DNA of 64,000 bases from Oreohelix idahoensis (Eukaryota; Mollusca; Gastropoda; Stylommatophora; Oreohelicidae), in NCBI GenBank assembly GCA_024509875.1, contig JAMPIV010021230.1:251501-315500 (forward strand), read 5' to 3'. The stretch's first letter is position 1, and each line of letters starts with the position of its first letter. A program made the translations under genes and the position numbers. Shown piece by piece: positions 27,339-37,090 of this stretch. The notes under the pieces are model-generated. The model ran no database searches. It was not told the origin of the DNA and saw only the letters and a program-made list of their open reading frames with translations.

Positions 27339-29733
27339 TGTCGTGAAACATTCTAAATCCACATATATAAATTAAAAAGTAAATGTAAAGCCTAACGCAT
27401 TAATTCAATAAAAGGGAAAGAAGAATGGTTAAAGACCCGTGCTTTCCAATAGCGTACGCCTGTGTTAATAGAACGTCATGCTAGTTGAACAAGAAACCCC
27501 CTTTTTATGCTCCGTCTGCATAAAACTACACACGTTCGAAAAATACAACTAGTACTGTGTTTCTTAGAAAACCTTGAGATACGCAAGCTGCTTAATGACC
27601 TAGATTAATACTAGCATTAATTTCATTTTATACACTGCGTAATGAAAAGACAGATGGACTTAGGATAGAGAGAGAGAGGGGTGAACGGAGGAACGCATAC
27701 AACACTAACACGCGTCTCGCGATATAAAATTAATGCCACCCCCAAGCGTAAGGCATGAAGCACTAACCTTTTTTTTTAAATAGACAGTGACAAAAAAACA
27801 CTACCAATACGAGGGTTAGGTTTTAAAAACCTGTTTAATGCTTATTAGTAAACATGACATTATACTGTTTTATGTCTGAAAGCCTGACAGTACAGAAGAC
27901 ACCACATCGTATCGAAGTGAACGGGAGGTAGAAGAAAATGCATATTTGGAACGCAGCCACTTAGCTCCATAAAATTTATATATTTGGGTTCCTTAGGACT
28001 TGCTGACAAAGAATATGTTAAGTGTTACGCAAATAGTCTAGGAATTAACAAATTATAGCCAAAAGAAAATGGTGAGGTTGTCTGACAGCACCAAATCATA
28101 ATTGCTCGGTGGCATGTTTTAAAACCACCATTTTACGGGAAATAGGCCAACAAGTTAAATCCTATTTGATTGGCTAGAAGTATATGTAAGGCGAAACACG
28201 ATTAGTCGGACTGCAAATACTATTTTTGGTTGTTAGGGGAAACGTAGGAAGGGTAAATTTTTTCAAAAGCTTTTGTAAACATGGTCCTATTGGCTAGACC
28301 ATTTGATATAGTCAATTAGGAGCGTCTGTTCAGTGCCACATTTTAAAATAAGCTTACTAAGAAACAGTGCGTTGAGATCCAGCTCATATTTTTCTAAATA
28401 AAAGCCTGGGACAGAGGCAGATCGGAATTGTGCCATAATTCATCGCCATTCAACGTATTTGTTTATTATTTCCATGAATTGTGGTAAGATTGACATATTT
28501 GATATCTTTTAGATGAAAATTGAATGTGAATTGATAATTTATGTCTGTATATGTGTGTGGTTCAGTAGCAAACATGAGGCAAAGCCTAGATATTGCTCCA
28601 ACCTGAACAAAACTTGTCGGAGAAAAGTATAACTGCATGGAATTGCCAAATAGTACTGTGACACCTATCTTATTGTATAGAAGGACTTACAGCTGAAATT
28701 GCAGAGGCGTAGTAACCATTAGGGAGAGGAATACTGGTGAATGTTATTACATGAGAAGCTAACAGTTGGCCTACCGCGCTGAACTCGGTGTTTGTTATGT
28801 ATTGTGTTTCAGTGTGGAAATAGCTTATAAATTAGTTCTGAAGTAGGAGGTACGACCTTCTTGTTTCAGGGACCGTGGTCCTAACTTATTGAAGCAGCAC
28901 CTGGTCTGAGTTTTGCTGAATCCAGAGGCTGATAGCATACCCCTTGGTCCAGATAGCGACCAGTGTTGGTTCTCAAGTATACGGTGAAGCAAGCGAGCAG
29001 AGGAGACTGTTTCCTGCCGCCCTCACAGAAGATAAGATTCTGTGGCCAGAGCAGCTCAATCTTATGTACCCCCCTCAAAAATTGACAGTATATTAAATAA
29101 AGAGGGACAATTAATTGTTTCAAATGACAGGAACTGTGAACTTTTCCCAATACTATTTCCACCAGAAGCAAACACTTGAAGTCATGATGACAAACAACCA
29201 CCTAGCTTGAAAAAGCCAGTATTACCTCATAGTACTACATCACAACTTACACACATATGATAATAATAATAATAATATATGTCAATACAAAGATCATATC
29301 TATAAATTGTGTACATACAACTTGTAATTACATTTTATTGTGATTCCTGGTTCACTTTGTAGTTGAATCAGGATATCTATTATTGAAAGGAATTAATACA
29401 TATTTTTAAAGGTAAAACTTGACTTATTAAGATAGTCTTATAGAGTGTTCTATGTGTGTGAGTGTCACAGTGTTGTAAAGAGTTGTGGATTAAACTAAAT
29501 TGTTTATCTGTCTGTTGGTTGTTGTGAACATACACTTCATCACTTTCATAACCCTAGACATTCAACGTAGTCATCACAATATTCCAGAATAATTCTGACT
29601 GAGGTATAAATGTGGTAGCAAAGTAAGGTCATCTGTAATACACCACACTTATTAGATACAGATACCTTCACAGCTGATCTCAGTCAGTACACTAAGTCCC
29701 CTATAGATATTTATATCATCCCACTTTACCACA
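27339..29733 (+). repeat. 3' LTR of element B (2395 bp)
   Basis: Near-identical to 20240-22633. Visible differences include GATT/GGTT near base 90, a shortened GA-rich run near 27668-27678 and an extra TAA near 28098. It ends TTTACCACA at 29733, after which hAT coding sequence resumes. Confidence 0.93.
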
Positions 29734-30013
29734 GGAGCTAATGGGTATTGATTGAATAATCAAGTATCACTGCATCATACATCATCAGGTTTTGTGTAGC
29801 AAAGTCTTAAAATTTGAGTATGAAACATCAGTGGTTGTTTCCATTGTGAACTACATCCATTCATATAACATTTCGAAGCTTTCTTGAAGAAGTAGACGCC
29901 GAGTACAGCGACTTACTGTACCACACTGAGGTGAGGTGGTTGAGTACATTTCTGGAACTTGAAAACGAAACCTGGAATCAAGATCCTTTTTTCCAGAGTA
30001 ATAGTACAGCACA
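29734..30013 (+). pseudogene. hAT transposase remnant, part 2
   Basis: One frame reads YHCIIHHQVLC, then VNYIHS and, after a stop, EVDAEYSDLLYHTEVRWLS and FLELENET. These match, in order, the central conserved block of GTF2IRD2-like and ZBED5-like hAT transposases (YHCI.HQ..LC, LLYHTEVRWLS.G, FELR.E). The frame runs straight into TACAGCACA (30005-30013), the duplication made by the LINE insertion. It resumes after the second copy of that 9-mer at 33233-33241. Confidence 0.8.
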
Positions 30014-30020
30014 TTGGTGC

Positions 30021-32447
30021 TGTCGTGAGAAATTCTAATCCACATATATAAATTATCAGGTAAATGTAAAGCCTAACACATAAATTCAATAAAAGGAAAG
30101 AAGAATGGTAAAGAACAGTGCTGTCACAATGACGGTACTCGAGATCCCCTTGTTTTCTACTTCGTCTGCAAATTGTAACGTTTCACGTTGATAGTAAATG
30201 CCTACTGCATCAATACACGCTTTCTATAATAAAACGTGTACTGCATTTCTAAGAAAAACCTTGAGATACGCAAGCTGATTAATGACCTAAATTAATACTA
30301 GCATTAATTACACTACGTTACCATAAACGAACGGACAGATGGACTTAGGATAGAAAGAAAGGGAGGGCTGAAAGCCGGAACGCATGCAACACTAACACGC
30401 GTCTCGCTATACAATTAAGGCCATCACGCGTTTAAGGCCACATGCACTAACTTTTTTCAAATCGACAGTGATAAAAAAAACACTACCCATACGAGAGTTA
30501 GGTTTAAAAACTTACAAAACGCTTATTAGGAAACATGACATTCTACTGTTTTATGTCTAAAATCCTGACATTAGTCTGACAGTACAGCAGGATAGGTGGC
30601 GGTTCTAAACATAAAAAAATAAAAAAACAAATCCACGACTATCCTAGAAAATACATATTTTGAACGCAGCCACTTAGCTCCCTTAAATTTGTATATTTGG
30701 GTTCCTTAGCACTTGCTGACAAATAATATGTTAAGTGTTACGCAAATAGTCTAGGGATTAACAAATTATAGCCAAAAGAAATAGTGAGGGTGTCAGACAA
30801 CACCAAAATCAGAATCGCTCAGTGGCAGATTTTGAAACCACCATTGTACGGGAAATAGGTCCCCATGTTAAATCCTATTTGATTGGAGCGCAGTAAATGT
30901 AAGGCGAAACACGATTAGTCGGACTACCAATACTAATTTTTTTGTTTGTTAGGGGAAACAGTAGTAGAGGTACTTTTTTGAAAAGCTGTGTAAACATGGC
31001 ACGATTGGTTAGACCCGCCAATATAGTCAAATAGAAGCGTCAGTTCAGCACCACATTTTCAAATAAACTTTCTAAAGCAACAGTGCGTTGAGATTCAGCT
31101 TATACTTTTCTAAATAAAAGCCTGAGACAGCGGCAGGTCGGATTTTGTGCCATATTCATTGCCAGTCAACGTAATTGTGTATTATTTCCATGAATTGTGG
31201 TAAGCTTGAAATATTTGATATCTTTTTAATGAAAATTGAATGTAAATTGATAATTTATGTCTGTATATGTGTGTAGTTCAGTAGCAAACATGAGGCAAAG
31301 CCTAGATATTGCTCCAACCTGAACAGAACGTGTCTGAGAAAAGTAAAATTGCATGGAATTGCCTAACAGTACACTGACACCTATCTTATTGACTAGAAGG
31401 AACTAATGCTGGAATTGCAGAGGCGTAGTAACCATTAGGGAGGAGTATACTGGTGTAAATTGTTTCAGATGAAGATAGCAGTTGGCCTACCGCTCTGAAC
31501 TCAGTGTTTGTTATGTATTGTGTTCAGTCTGGAAATAGATTATAAATTAGTTCTGAAATAGGAGCTACAACCTTCTTGTTTCAGGGACCGTGGTCCTAAA
31601 GTTATTGAGCAGCACCTGGTCTGAGCTTTGCTGAATCTAGAGGCTGACAGCATACTCCTGGGTCCAGATAGTGACCAGTGAGGTGTCTCCAGAACACAGG
31701 GAAGCTATCAAGCAGAGGAGTCTTTTCCTGCCGCCATCACGAAAGATAAGCTTCTGTGGCCAGAGGAGCTCAACATTATGTGTCCCCCTCTAAAATTGAC
31801 ATTATAATAAAACAGAGGGAAAATACATTGTGTAAATTGATAGGAACTGTGAACTTTTCCCCATACTATTTCCAAGATAAACAAACACTTGAAGTCATGA
31901 TGACAAATAACAACATAGCTTGAAAAACAAAACCAGTATTACCTCATAGTACTACTACACAACTGACACACATAGGATAATATTAATAAAATATGTCACT
32001 ACAAGGTTCATATTTATAAATTATGTACATATAAATTGTGATTACATTTGATTGTGATTCCTGGTTCACTTTGTAGTTGAATCAGGATATATATTAGTGA
32101 AAGTAATTAATACATATATATTTGAAACTTTACCATAGACTCATTTAAGATAGTCTTATAGAGTGTTAAATGTGTGTGAGTGTCACAGTGTTGTAAAGTG
32201 TTGTGGAATAAATTAAATTGTTTATCTGTCTGTTGTTGTTGTGACTTACACTTCATCATATACATACCCTAGACATTCAACGTAGTCATCACAATATTCC
32301 AGAATAATTCTGACTGAGGTATAAATGTGGTAGCAAGTAAGGTTATCTGTAAAACACTACACCTATTAGATACAGATACCTTCACAGCTGATCTCAGTCA
32401 GTACACTAAGTCCCCTATAAATATTTATATCATCCCACTTTACCACA
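30021..32447 (+). mobile_element. Solo LTR of the element B family
   Basis: Begins TGTCGTGAGAAATTC and ends TTTACCACA. It follows the element B LTR along its whole length with moderate divergence, including an extra cytosine-rich segment near 30120-30230. It is flanked by exact GGTGC at 30016-30020 and 32448-32452, so it is a genuine insertion reduced to one LTR by recombination. It is more diverged than the two LTRs of element B are from one another. Confidence 0.92.
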
Positions 32448-32448
32448 G

Positions 32449-33156
32449 GTGCATCACTTCACATACCTAGGGTCTACCATCAATGACAAACTCTCACTGG
32501 ATACAGAAATCGAAATCCGCATTGGCAAAGCTGCAGCTACCTTTGCCCGCCTCACATCGCGTGTTTGGGGAAACTCCAAACTCACAATGAAGACCAAAGC
32601 TGCGGTATATAATGCCTGCGTCACCAGCACACTCCTATATGGCAGCGAGACCTGGACGACCTATGCTAAGCAGGAAAGAAGGCTCAATACCTTCCATTTA
32701 CGGTGTCTACGCCGCATCCTCGGCATCTCGTGGAAAGATAAAGTGACTAATGTCGAGGTGTTGTCACGTGCTGGCCTTCAAAGTATGTATACACTGCTTA
32801 GACAGCGCAGACTTCGCTGGCTTGGTCTTGTTCGCCGCATGGAAGATGGTCGCATCCCAAAAGATATCTTCTACGGACAACTAGCAGATGGCAGGAGAAC
32901 AGTTGGGCGACCACAGCTGAGGTTCAAAGATGTGTGCAAGAGAGATATGAGGGCACTGGACATGGATCCAGCAACATGGGAGGATGAAGCTGCCGATCGC
33001 ACTAAGTGGCGATGCTATTTACGGCGCCAACTCAGATTGGGCGAAGAGAGGCTCACACAACAAGCAGAGGAGGGGAGAAAACGTCGAAAGGAGCACCAGG
33101 AAAATAAGCAGCTGAGGGCTGTCACCTCAGGGGCGCATTCCCATAGTCAGTTATGA
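32449..33156 (+). pseudogene. LINE reverse transcriptase, C-terminal part
   Basis: 235 open codons start HHFTYLGSTIN (the YLGS motif that follows the RT palm) and contain TLLYGSETW, RCLRRILGISW, RLRWLGLVRRM and GRRTVGRPQLRFKD. This conserved tail is widespread in animal non-LTR elements. The catalytic FADD motif lay upstream and was never copied because of 5' truncation. The methionine is not a real start; it comes from the GGTGC duplication followed by ATCAC. The frame is unusually clean for a truncated copy, so insertion was probably recent, although it predates the solo LTR. Confidence 0.85.
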
Positions 33157-33164
33157 CTGAAGGG

Positions 33165-33166
33165 GC

Positions 33167-33232
<66 letters not shown>
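33165..33232. repeat. (ATT)n tail of the LINE
   Basis: About 22 units of ATT directly follow the LINE 3' untranslated region and are followed by the second copy of the target duplication. It belongs to the LINE rather than being an independent microsatellite. Confidence 0.9.
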
Positions 33233-33235
<3 letters not shown>

Positions 33236-34155
33236 AGCACACGTGAATAATCTCAACATTCAACTTCAGGGGAAAAATCAACTTGTATGTCAAATGTGTG
33301 ACGCAATCAAGCCTTTTAAAATGAAACTGAACCCTTTCAGTGGCCAGATGTCCAAAGGAGAAATGTATCACTTTACTACAAGTGCACATCATATCCCTGA
33401 CCAGAGACACACTAAGTTAGTCCCTGACCAGAGACACACTGAGTTAGTCCCTGACCAGAGACACACTGAGTTAGTCCCTGACCAGAGACACACTGAGTTA
33501 GTCCCTGACCAGAGACACGCTGAGTTAGTCCCTGACCAGAGACACACTGAGTTAGTCCCTGACCAGAGACACACTGAGTTAGTCCCTGACCAGAGACACG
33601 CTGAGTTAGTCCCTGACCAGAGACACGGTGAGTTAGTCCCTTACCAGAAACACACTGAGTTAGGAGAAAAGTATGCATAGGAAATTGATGTTTTGCTGAA
33701 GAGTTTACCAGAAGACTTATTTTATCTAAAACTGAATATTTCAAGTTGAAGCCTGTTGAAGATCCAGTTTCTGTGGATCCAGAAGAAGTGCAGCTACATG
33801 TGCAAACTGAGTTAACTGAACTACAATGTTCGGCTGTCTATCGAAATAAACACAGCTTGTGTGCTTTCTACAAAAGCCTGGACAGTGGAAAATACAACAA
33901 TTTTATTGAAGTTACACTGAACACCTTCGGCATGTTTGGAAGCACATACATATGTGAACAAACATTTTCACTAATGAACATGAACAAAAACAAGCAACGT
34001 TTCAAACTCACTGCCGACAATTTAGAAGACATTATGAAAACATCCACTTCAACTATGACCCCACAATTTGACAAACTTGTTGCTGAAGAAGATGTAATAT
34101 CTCTCAATAAATATAAGGGCATTATGAAAGAATACCTAAGTCTCTCCTTGTAGTT
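33233..34155 (+). pseudogene. hAT transposase remnant, part 3, with dimerisation domain
   Basis: The segment continues part 2 in the same register: HVNNLNIQLQGKNQLVCQM then PFKMKLNPF, as in GTF2IRD2-like hAT proteins. A ten-copy repeat follows (see next entry), then EKYA, a TAG stop at 33678, EIDVLLKSLPEDLFYLKL, a shift near 33745, and an open frame at 33746-34153. That frame holds the hATC dimerisation domain (FGSTYICEQTFSLMNMNKN, then LTADNLEDIMKTS) and ends SLSL-stop, a natural-looking terminus. The hAT element moves by cut and paste; this copy is dead. Confidence 0.85.
33394..33663 (+). repeat. Coding minisatellite, 27 bp x 10, in the hAT gene
   Basis: Ten tandem 27-bp units, each encoding PDQRHTELV with variants at the sixth residue (T, A or G) and a degenerate last copy (PYQKHTELG). 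The period is a multiple of three, so the frame is kept. Neighbouring units are nearly identical, implying recent expansion. Confidence 0.97.
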
Positions 34156-34177
34156 CGACAAATACATTTCACTTAAA

Positions 34178-34294
34178 CATTCTCCACACCTAAAGGTCTT
34201 TCATATTTGGACATGCGCCCTAATATAACCGGCTAGGTTGAAGGGACGCGCCTCGCCAAAACGAGGCAAAATTTTATTTTAAAAAAAAAAAAAA
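34178..34294 (+). mobile_element. Short poly(A)-tailed retro-insertion, 117 bp
   Basis: Flanked by exact 11-bp copies of TTTCACTTAAA (34167-34177 and 34295-34305) and ending in 14 A. It contains a perfect hairpin GCCTCG-CCAAAA-CGAGGC near 34249-34266. The source RNA is not recognised; it could be a processed small RNA or a truncated SINE/LINE end. Confidence 0.75.
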
Positions 34295-34305
34295 TTTCAC
34301 TTAAA

Positions 34306-34557
34306 AGGTCAAGGTAGTCCCATTGCAGATACTGCCGTAGGAGAGTGAAGTGTTAGAGACTTGACCGTACTAGATCCAGCACCAAGAGGTAGGGTGACCA
34401 GTTCTCTTCCTCGCTACCTTTTCCTTGCCTAACTCAAGACCATAGTCAGGTACACATTTACAGTTGGGTAGACTTGAGTGTGATGATAACGTGAATCGAA
34501 CCCGACACCTTTGCCGCGAGATATCAGCGGTCTAACCACTCTGTCAATCGGACGTTC
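34306..34557 (-). mobile_element. tRNA-derived SINE (family 2)
   Basis: On the minus strand the head has an A-box-like AGAGTGGTTAGACCGCTG and the B box GGTTCGATTC. The body runs to the CTACCTTGACC end near 34307. Right flank ACATTTCATTTA (34558-34569) matches ACATTTCACTTA at 34165-34176 with one change, which fits a duplication later split by the poly(A)-tailed insertion. Confidence 0.75.
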
Positions 34558-34967
34558 ACATTTCATTTACCTATGATTAATAAATAAGTATATTTAAATT
34601 TTTAAATTTAATTAATTAATCGCCTCTTAATAAAATACCACCCCAAACTTACCCTTGCGGCCCGCGCCAGATTTCTTCACAGCAATATGGCCCTGACTAA
34701 TAAACGAGTTGTGCATCCCTGCTGTATGTGAACCTACAATAAACACGGCTGACACTTTTGAGACTATTCCGAACACAATTTTCGGCAGCATCGTTCCATT
34801 ATTCAGCTGATTACAACAACATACGGTGTAAGGGACATAACTGCCTGAAATGTCTACAAAAGAAGTAATATCTAAGTTACGGGGACTTTCATGTCGTTTT
34901 TTTTCTCTAACCAGCGGCACTCGAGCTTTCCAGCCCTTTTGGCCCAATGACATGTCATTGCGAGGCT
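34558..34967. other. Unassigned DNA
   Basis: AT-rich to 34620, then ordinary composition. No gene recognised. The 160-codon minus-strand frame is mostly proline from the poly-C strand of the neighbouring tract. Confidence 0.4.
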
Positions 34968-35091
34968 GGAGGGGGGAGGGGGGGGGGGGGGGGGGGGGGG
35001 GGGGTTGGGGGGGGGTGGGGGGGGGGGGGGGCGGGGGGGGGGGGGTGGGGGGGGCGGGGGGGGGGGGGGGGGGGGGGGGGGCGGGGGGGTC
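34968..35091. repeat. Second poly-G tract
   Basis: About 120 bp of G runs with single T, A or C interruptions on the plus strand, like the larger block at 17021-17540. Potential G-quadruplex; length is probably unreliable. Confidence 0.92.
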
Positions 35092-35399
35092 AGTGGACTT
35101 TCCTTCCAACCCGGTCAGGAGCTTCGCTCCTTCCCATCCACACGGGATTTATTGTGCAGGAGCCGTTCAGGTTATTCAGTCAAATTTCCGGTCGTAAACA
35201 TTGCTTCAAACGCTGACGCCCGGGTTTGAACCATGAAAATCACGTCGTTCAAGCAGTACACATTTACCGGTAATACTTCTTTCGTATAATTTCAAACGAA
35301 ATTGTTTTTGTTGTTGGTTTAGTTTTTGGTTTTAAGGACCATGTTCATTGCACACAGACAATTGCATCAGGTGCTTCGATCTCCTCCCTTAGATCACAC

Positions 35400-35805
35400 A
35401 AGGAGGATCTCAGCACAGTCATGAAACCCCGTAGCACCGGCGAGGATCCCAATGTCTGTATACAGGAATCATACGTGCTATAAATATTTTTGTGGTGAGT
35501 AGGTTTATAATTATGTAAATTTTGCCAGGGGAGCGGCCGTATTGCCCACTCTTTACGATTTCCAACTGCCGAGGGATTGTTAAAGTGCGCAACACGGGAT
35601 CTCCTACATTGTCGCCTTTATCCGAGAAAGCAAGGCATCTGATCTCACTACGCAGGACATCAGGTAGGAGTATGACATCATTAGGACCCACTGGTTCTGA
35701 AAAAAAATTCCATCAAATATATATTCCCTGCAATGGGAACCGAACCTGGTACCTTTAGATGCGGACACCATACCTCTTAGCCACTCCGACCATCGTATTG
35801 TTGTT
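35400..35805 (-). mobile_element. tRNA-derived SINE (family 3), long body
   Basis: On the minus strand the head at about 35805-35725 has GGTCGGAGTGGCTAAGAGG and the B box GGTTCGGTTCC, resembling the tRNA-Ser/Leu class. The following roughly 300 bp has no coding value. The 3' limit is uncertain and no target duplication was found. Confidence 0.55.
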
Positions 35806-35880
35806 ATCATCATGGATACCTTTCAGCTCTTAGTAAAGCACAGGTCTTCAACAAACACATACCACGCCCTCCTGTCATGT

Positions 35881-36152
35881 AAGGTAAGGTAAAGGATCCC
35901 GTTACACGCCCATTGAGGCATATTTGGAATATGGTGTTAGGCCCATATTTTCTTGACCATCGGCACACTAGGGGTGACTTGGTCAACATCATGCCGGCCG
36001 CCTTAACCTTCCCAGAGTTGCCCTGGTACCCAGTTGGGGCTGGGTCGACCCAGGAACCGTTTGCTGCCTAAAAAACCCCACCTCATCTGGGGATCGAACC
36101 ATAGACCACTGAGCTAGGAAGCCAGTGCACTAACCACTAAGCTACCGCGGCT
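35881..36152 (-). mobile_element. SINE family 1, second copy, inverted
   Basis: Reverse-complement match to 7769-8036 along its whole length, including the A and B boxes and the conserved body (GGGCCTAACACCATATTCC). The tail is (CTTAC)n-like (taaggtaaggtaaagg on the plus strand). Likely duplication TCATGT on both sides (35875-35880 and 36152-36157). Confidence 0.88.
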
Positions 36153-36364
36153 CATGTGCCATTCACTAAAAGCCTTTCCATGTCTGCTTTACCCCTTTCA
36201 TTTACGTCTCCAGCTTTCTTCTCCATCAGTCAGTCAATGCCTGTTAGGGTTTTACTTTCTTCTTTGTCGATCGCTCTCACATAACCAAATCTATCTCTCT
36301 TATAAAGCTGGCGGCCCGTCTCAGGCTTCTCTTGTCACTATGTAGTTTCTCCCTCAACTAGGTT

Positions 36365-36490
36365 GAAGAAGGCCACGCTGCCACTCTTTTCGCCTCATGA
36401 AGCCTGCAGTTTTGGAGTACATGTTCTACTGTCTGTTTGTCCTTTCCGCACGGACACTCATCTATCTGTCCAATTGCCAGTTTGTCTTTT
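36365..36490 (-). pseudogene. LINE remnant, C-terminal zinc motif
   Basis: The minus strand reads DECPCGKDKQTVEHVLQNC then RLHEAKRVAAWPS. The C-x-C...H-x4-C pattern lies at the very C-terminus of many Jockey/I-type LINE polyproteins. Only about 40 codons are recognisable. It lies just left of the 50-bp array, whose left edge contains fragments of this flank. Confidence 0.6.
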
Positions 36491-36659
36491 AGGATTATAG
36501 ACCTTCAACAAACGAACGCCAAGTATTCCTGTCCAGTGCCATCAGTTCAACATCTTTCCATATCATTGTTATTTCTGTCTCTAGCTATCTTCTCCATGTG
36601 CTCTTTGGCCTACCTTAACTTCTCTTGTCGTAGAGATTCCAGAATAAGGACTGCCTGGT

Positions 36660-37090
36660 AATGCTATCAACAGGTTTCATCCCACCAGTCCATCATTATT
36701 CCTGTCCATTGACATACTGGCGTTTTTTCTAGTTTTGGGAATCATGTAATTCTAGCTATCTTCTCCTGGTTTTTTATCATGCTCTTTGGCCTACCTTCAA
36801 CGTTTTTTTTCTCTTGTCGTTAGAGATCTTTCCAGAATATCTTTGTCATACTGCCTGGTATCATGTTTCACATTAGGGACCAGGTTTCATACTGGCGTGT
36901 GGTTTTTTATCATTGTTTTCACATTAGGGAGCTTGTCTTGGCTTCTGGTTTTTTATCTGTTTTCACATTAGGGATCTTGTCAATACTGGCGTTTTTCTGG
37001 TTTTTTTTCTTTTCACATTTCGTTGTCATACTCGGATCATTTTCACATTAGGGACTGGCTTGGTTTTTTTATCGTTTTCTTTTCTAGTTT
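36660..37090. other. Mosaic left edge of the tandem array
   Basis: The segment interleaves short words of the left flank (ctagctatcttctcc, ctctttggcctacctt, gagat..ccagaat, actgcctggta; first seen intact at 36580-36660) with words of the array unit (tttatcatg, cacattaggga, atactggcgt). This does not look like ordinary array decay; see findings. Confidence 0.6.

Larger units (their letters stand above)
20240..29733 (+). mobile_element. LTR retrotransposon B, Ty3/gypsy, Gmr1-like order, 2.4-kb LTRs
   Basis: Full-length element: 5' LTR 20240-22633, primer-binding site 22639-22664, gag from 22837, protease-integrase 24052-25797, RT-RNase H 25691-27268, polypurine tract near 27328-27338, 3' LTR 27339-29733. 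Integrase precedes RT, as in element A. The two LTRs differ only by scattered substitutions and small indels, so insertion is fairly recent. Flanking pentamers are GGAAT (20235-20239) and GGAGC (29734-29738), a possible duplication with two transitions. It interrupts a hAT transposase gene. Gag is broken by shifts and a stop, so the copy is unlikely to be autonomous. No envelope frame. Confidence 0.9.
30014..33232 (+). mobile_element. 5'-truncated LINE, interrupted by a solo LTR
   Basis: The LINE occupies 30014-30020 and 32453-33232 and is flanked by exact 9-bp duplications TACAGCACA (30005-30013 and 33233-33241). Its 3' tail is (ATT)n, typical of several RTE-like families. A solo LTR with its own GGTGC duplication splits the LINE seven bases from its 5' end. 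Confidence 0.85.
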
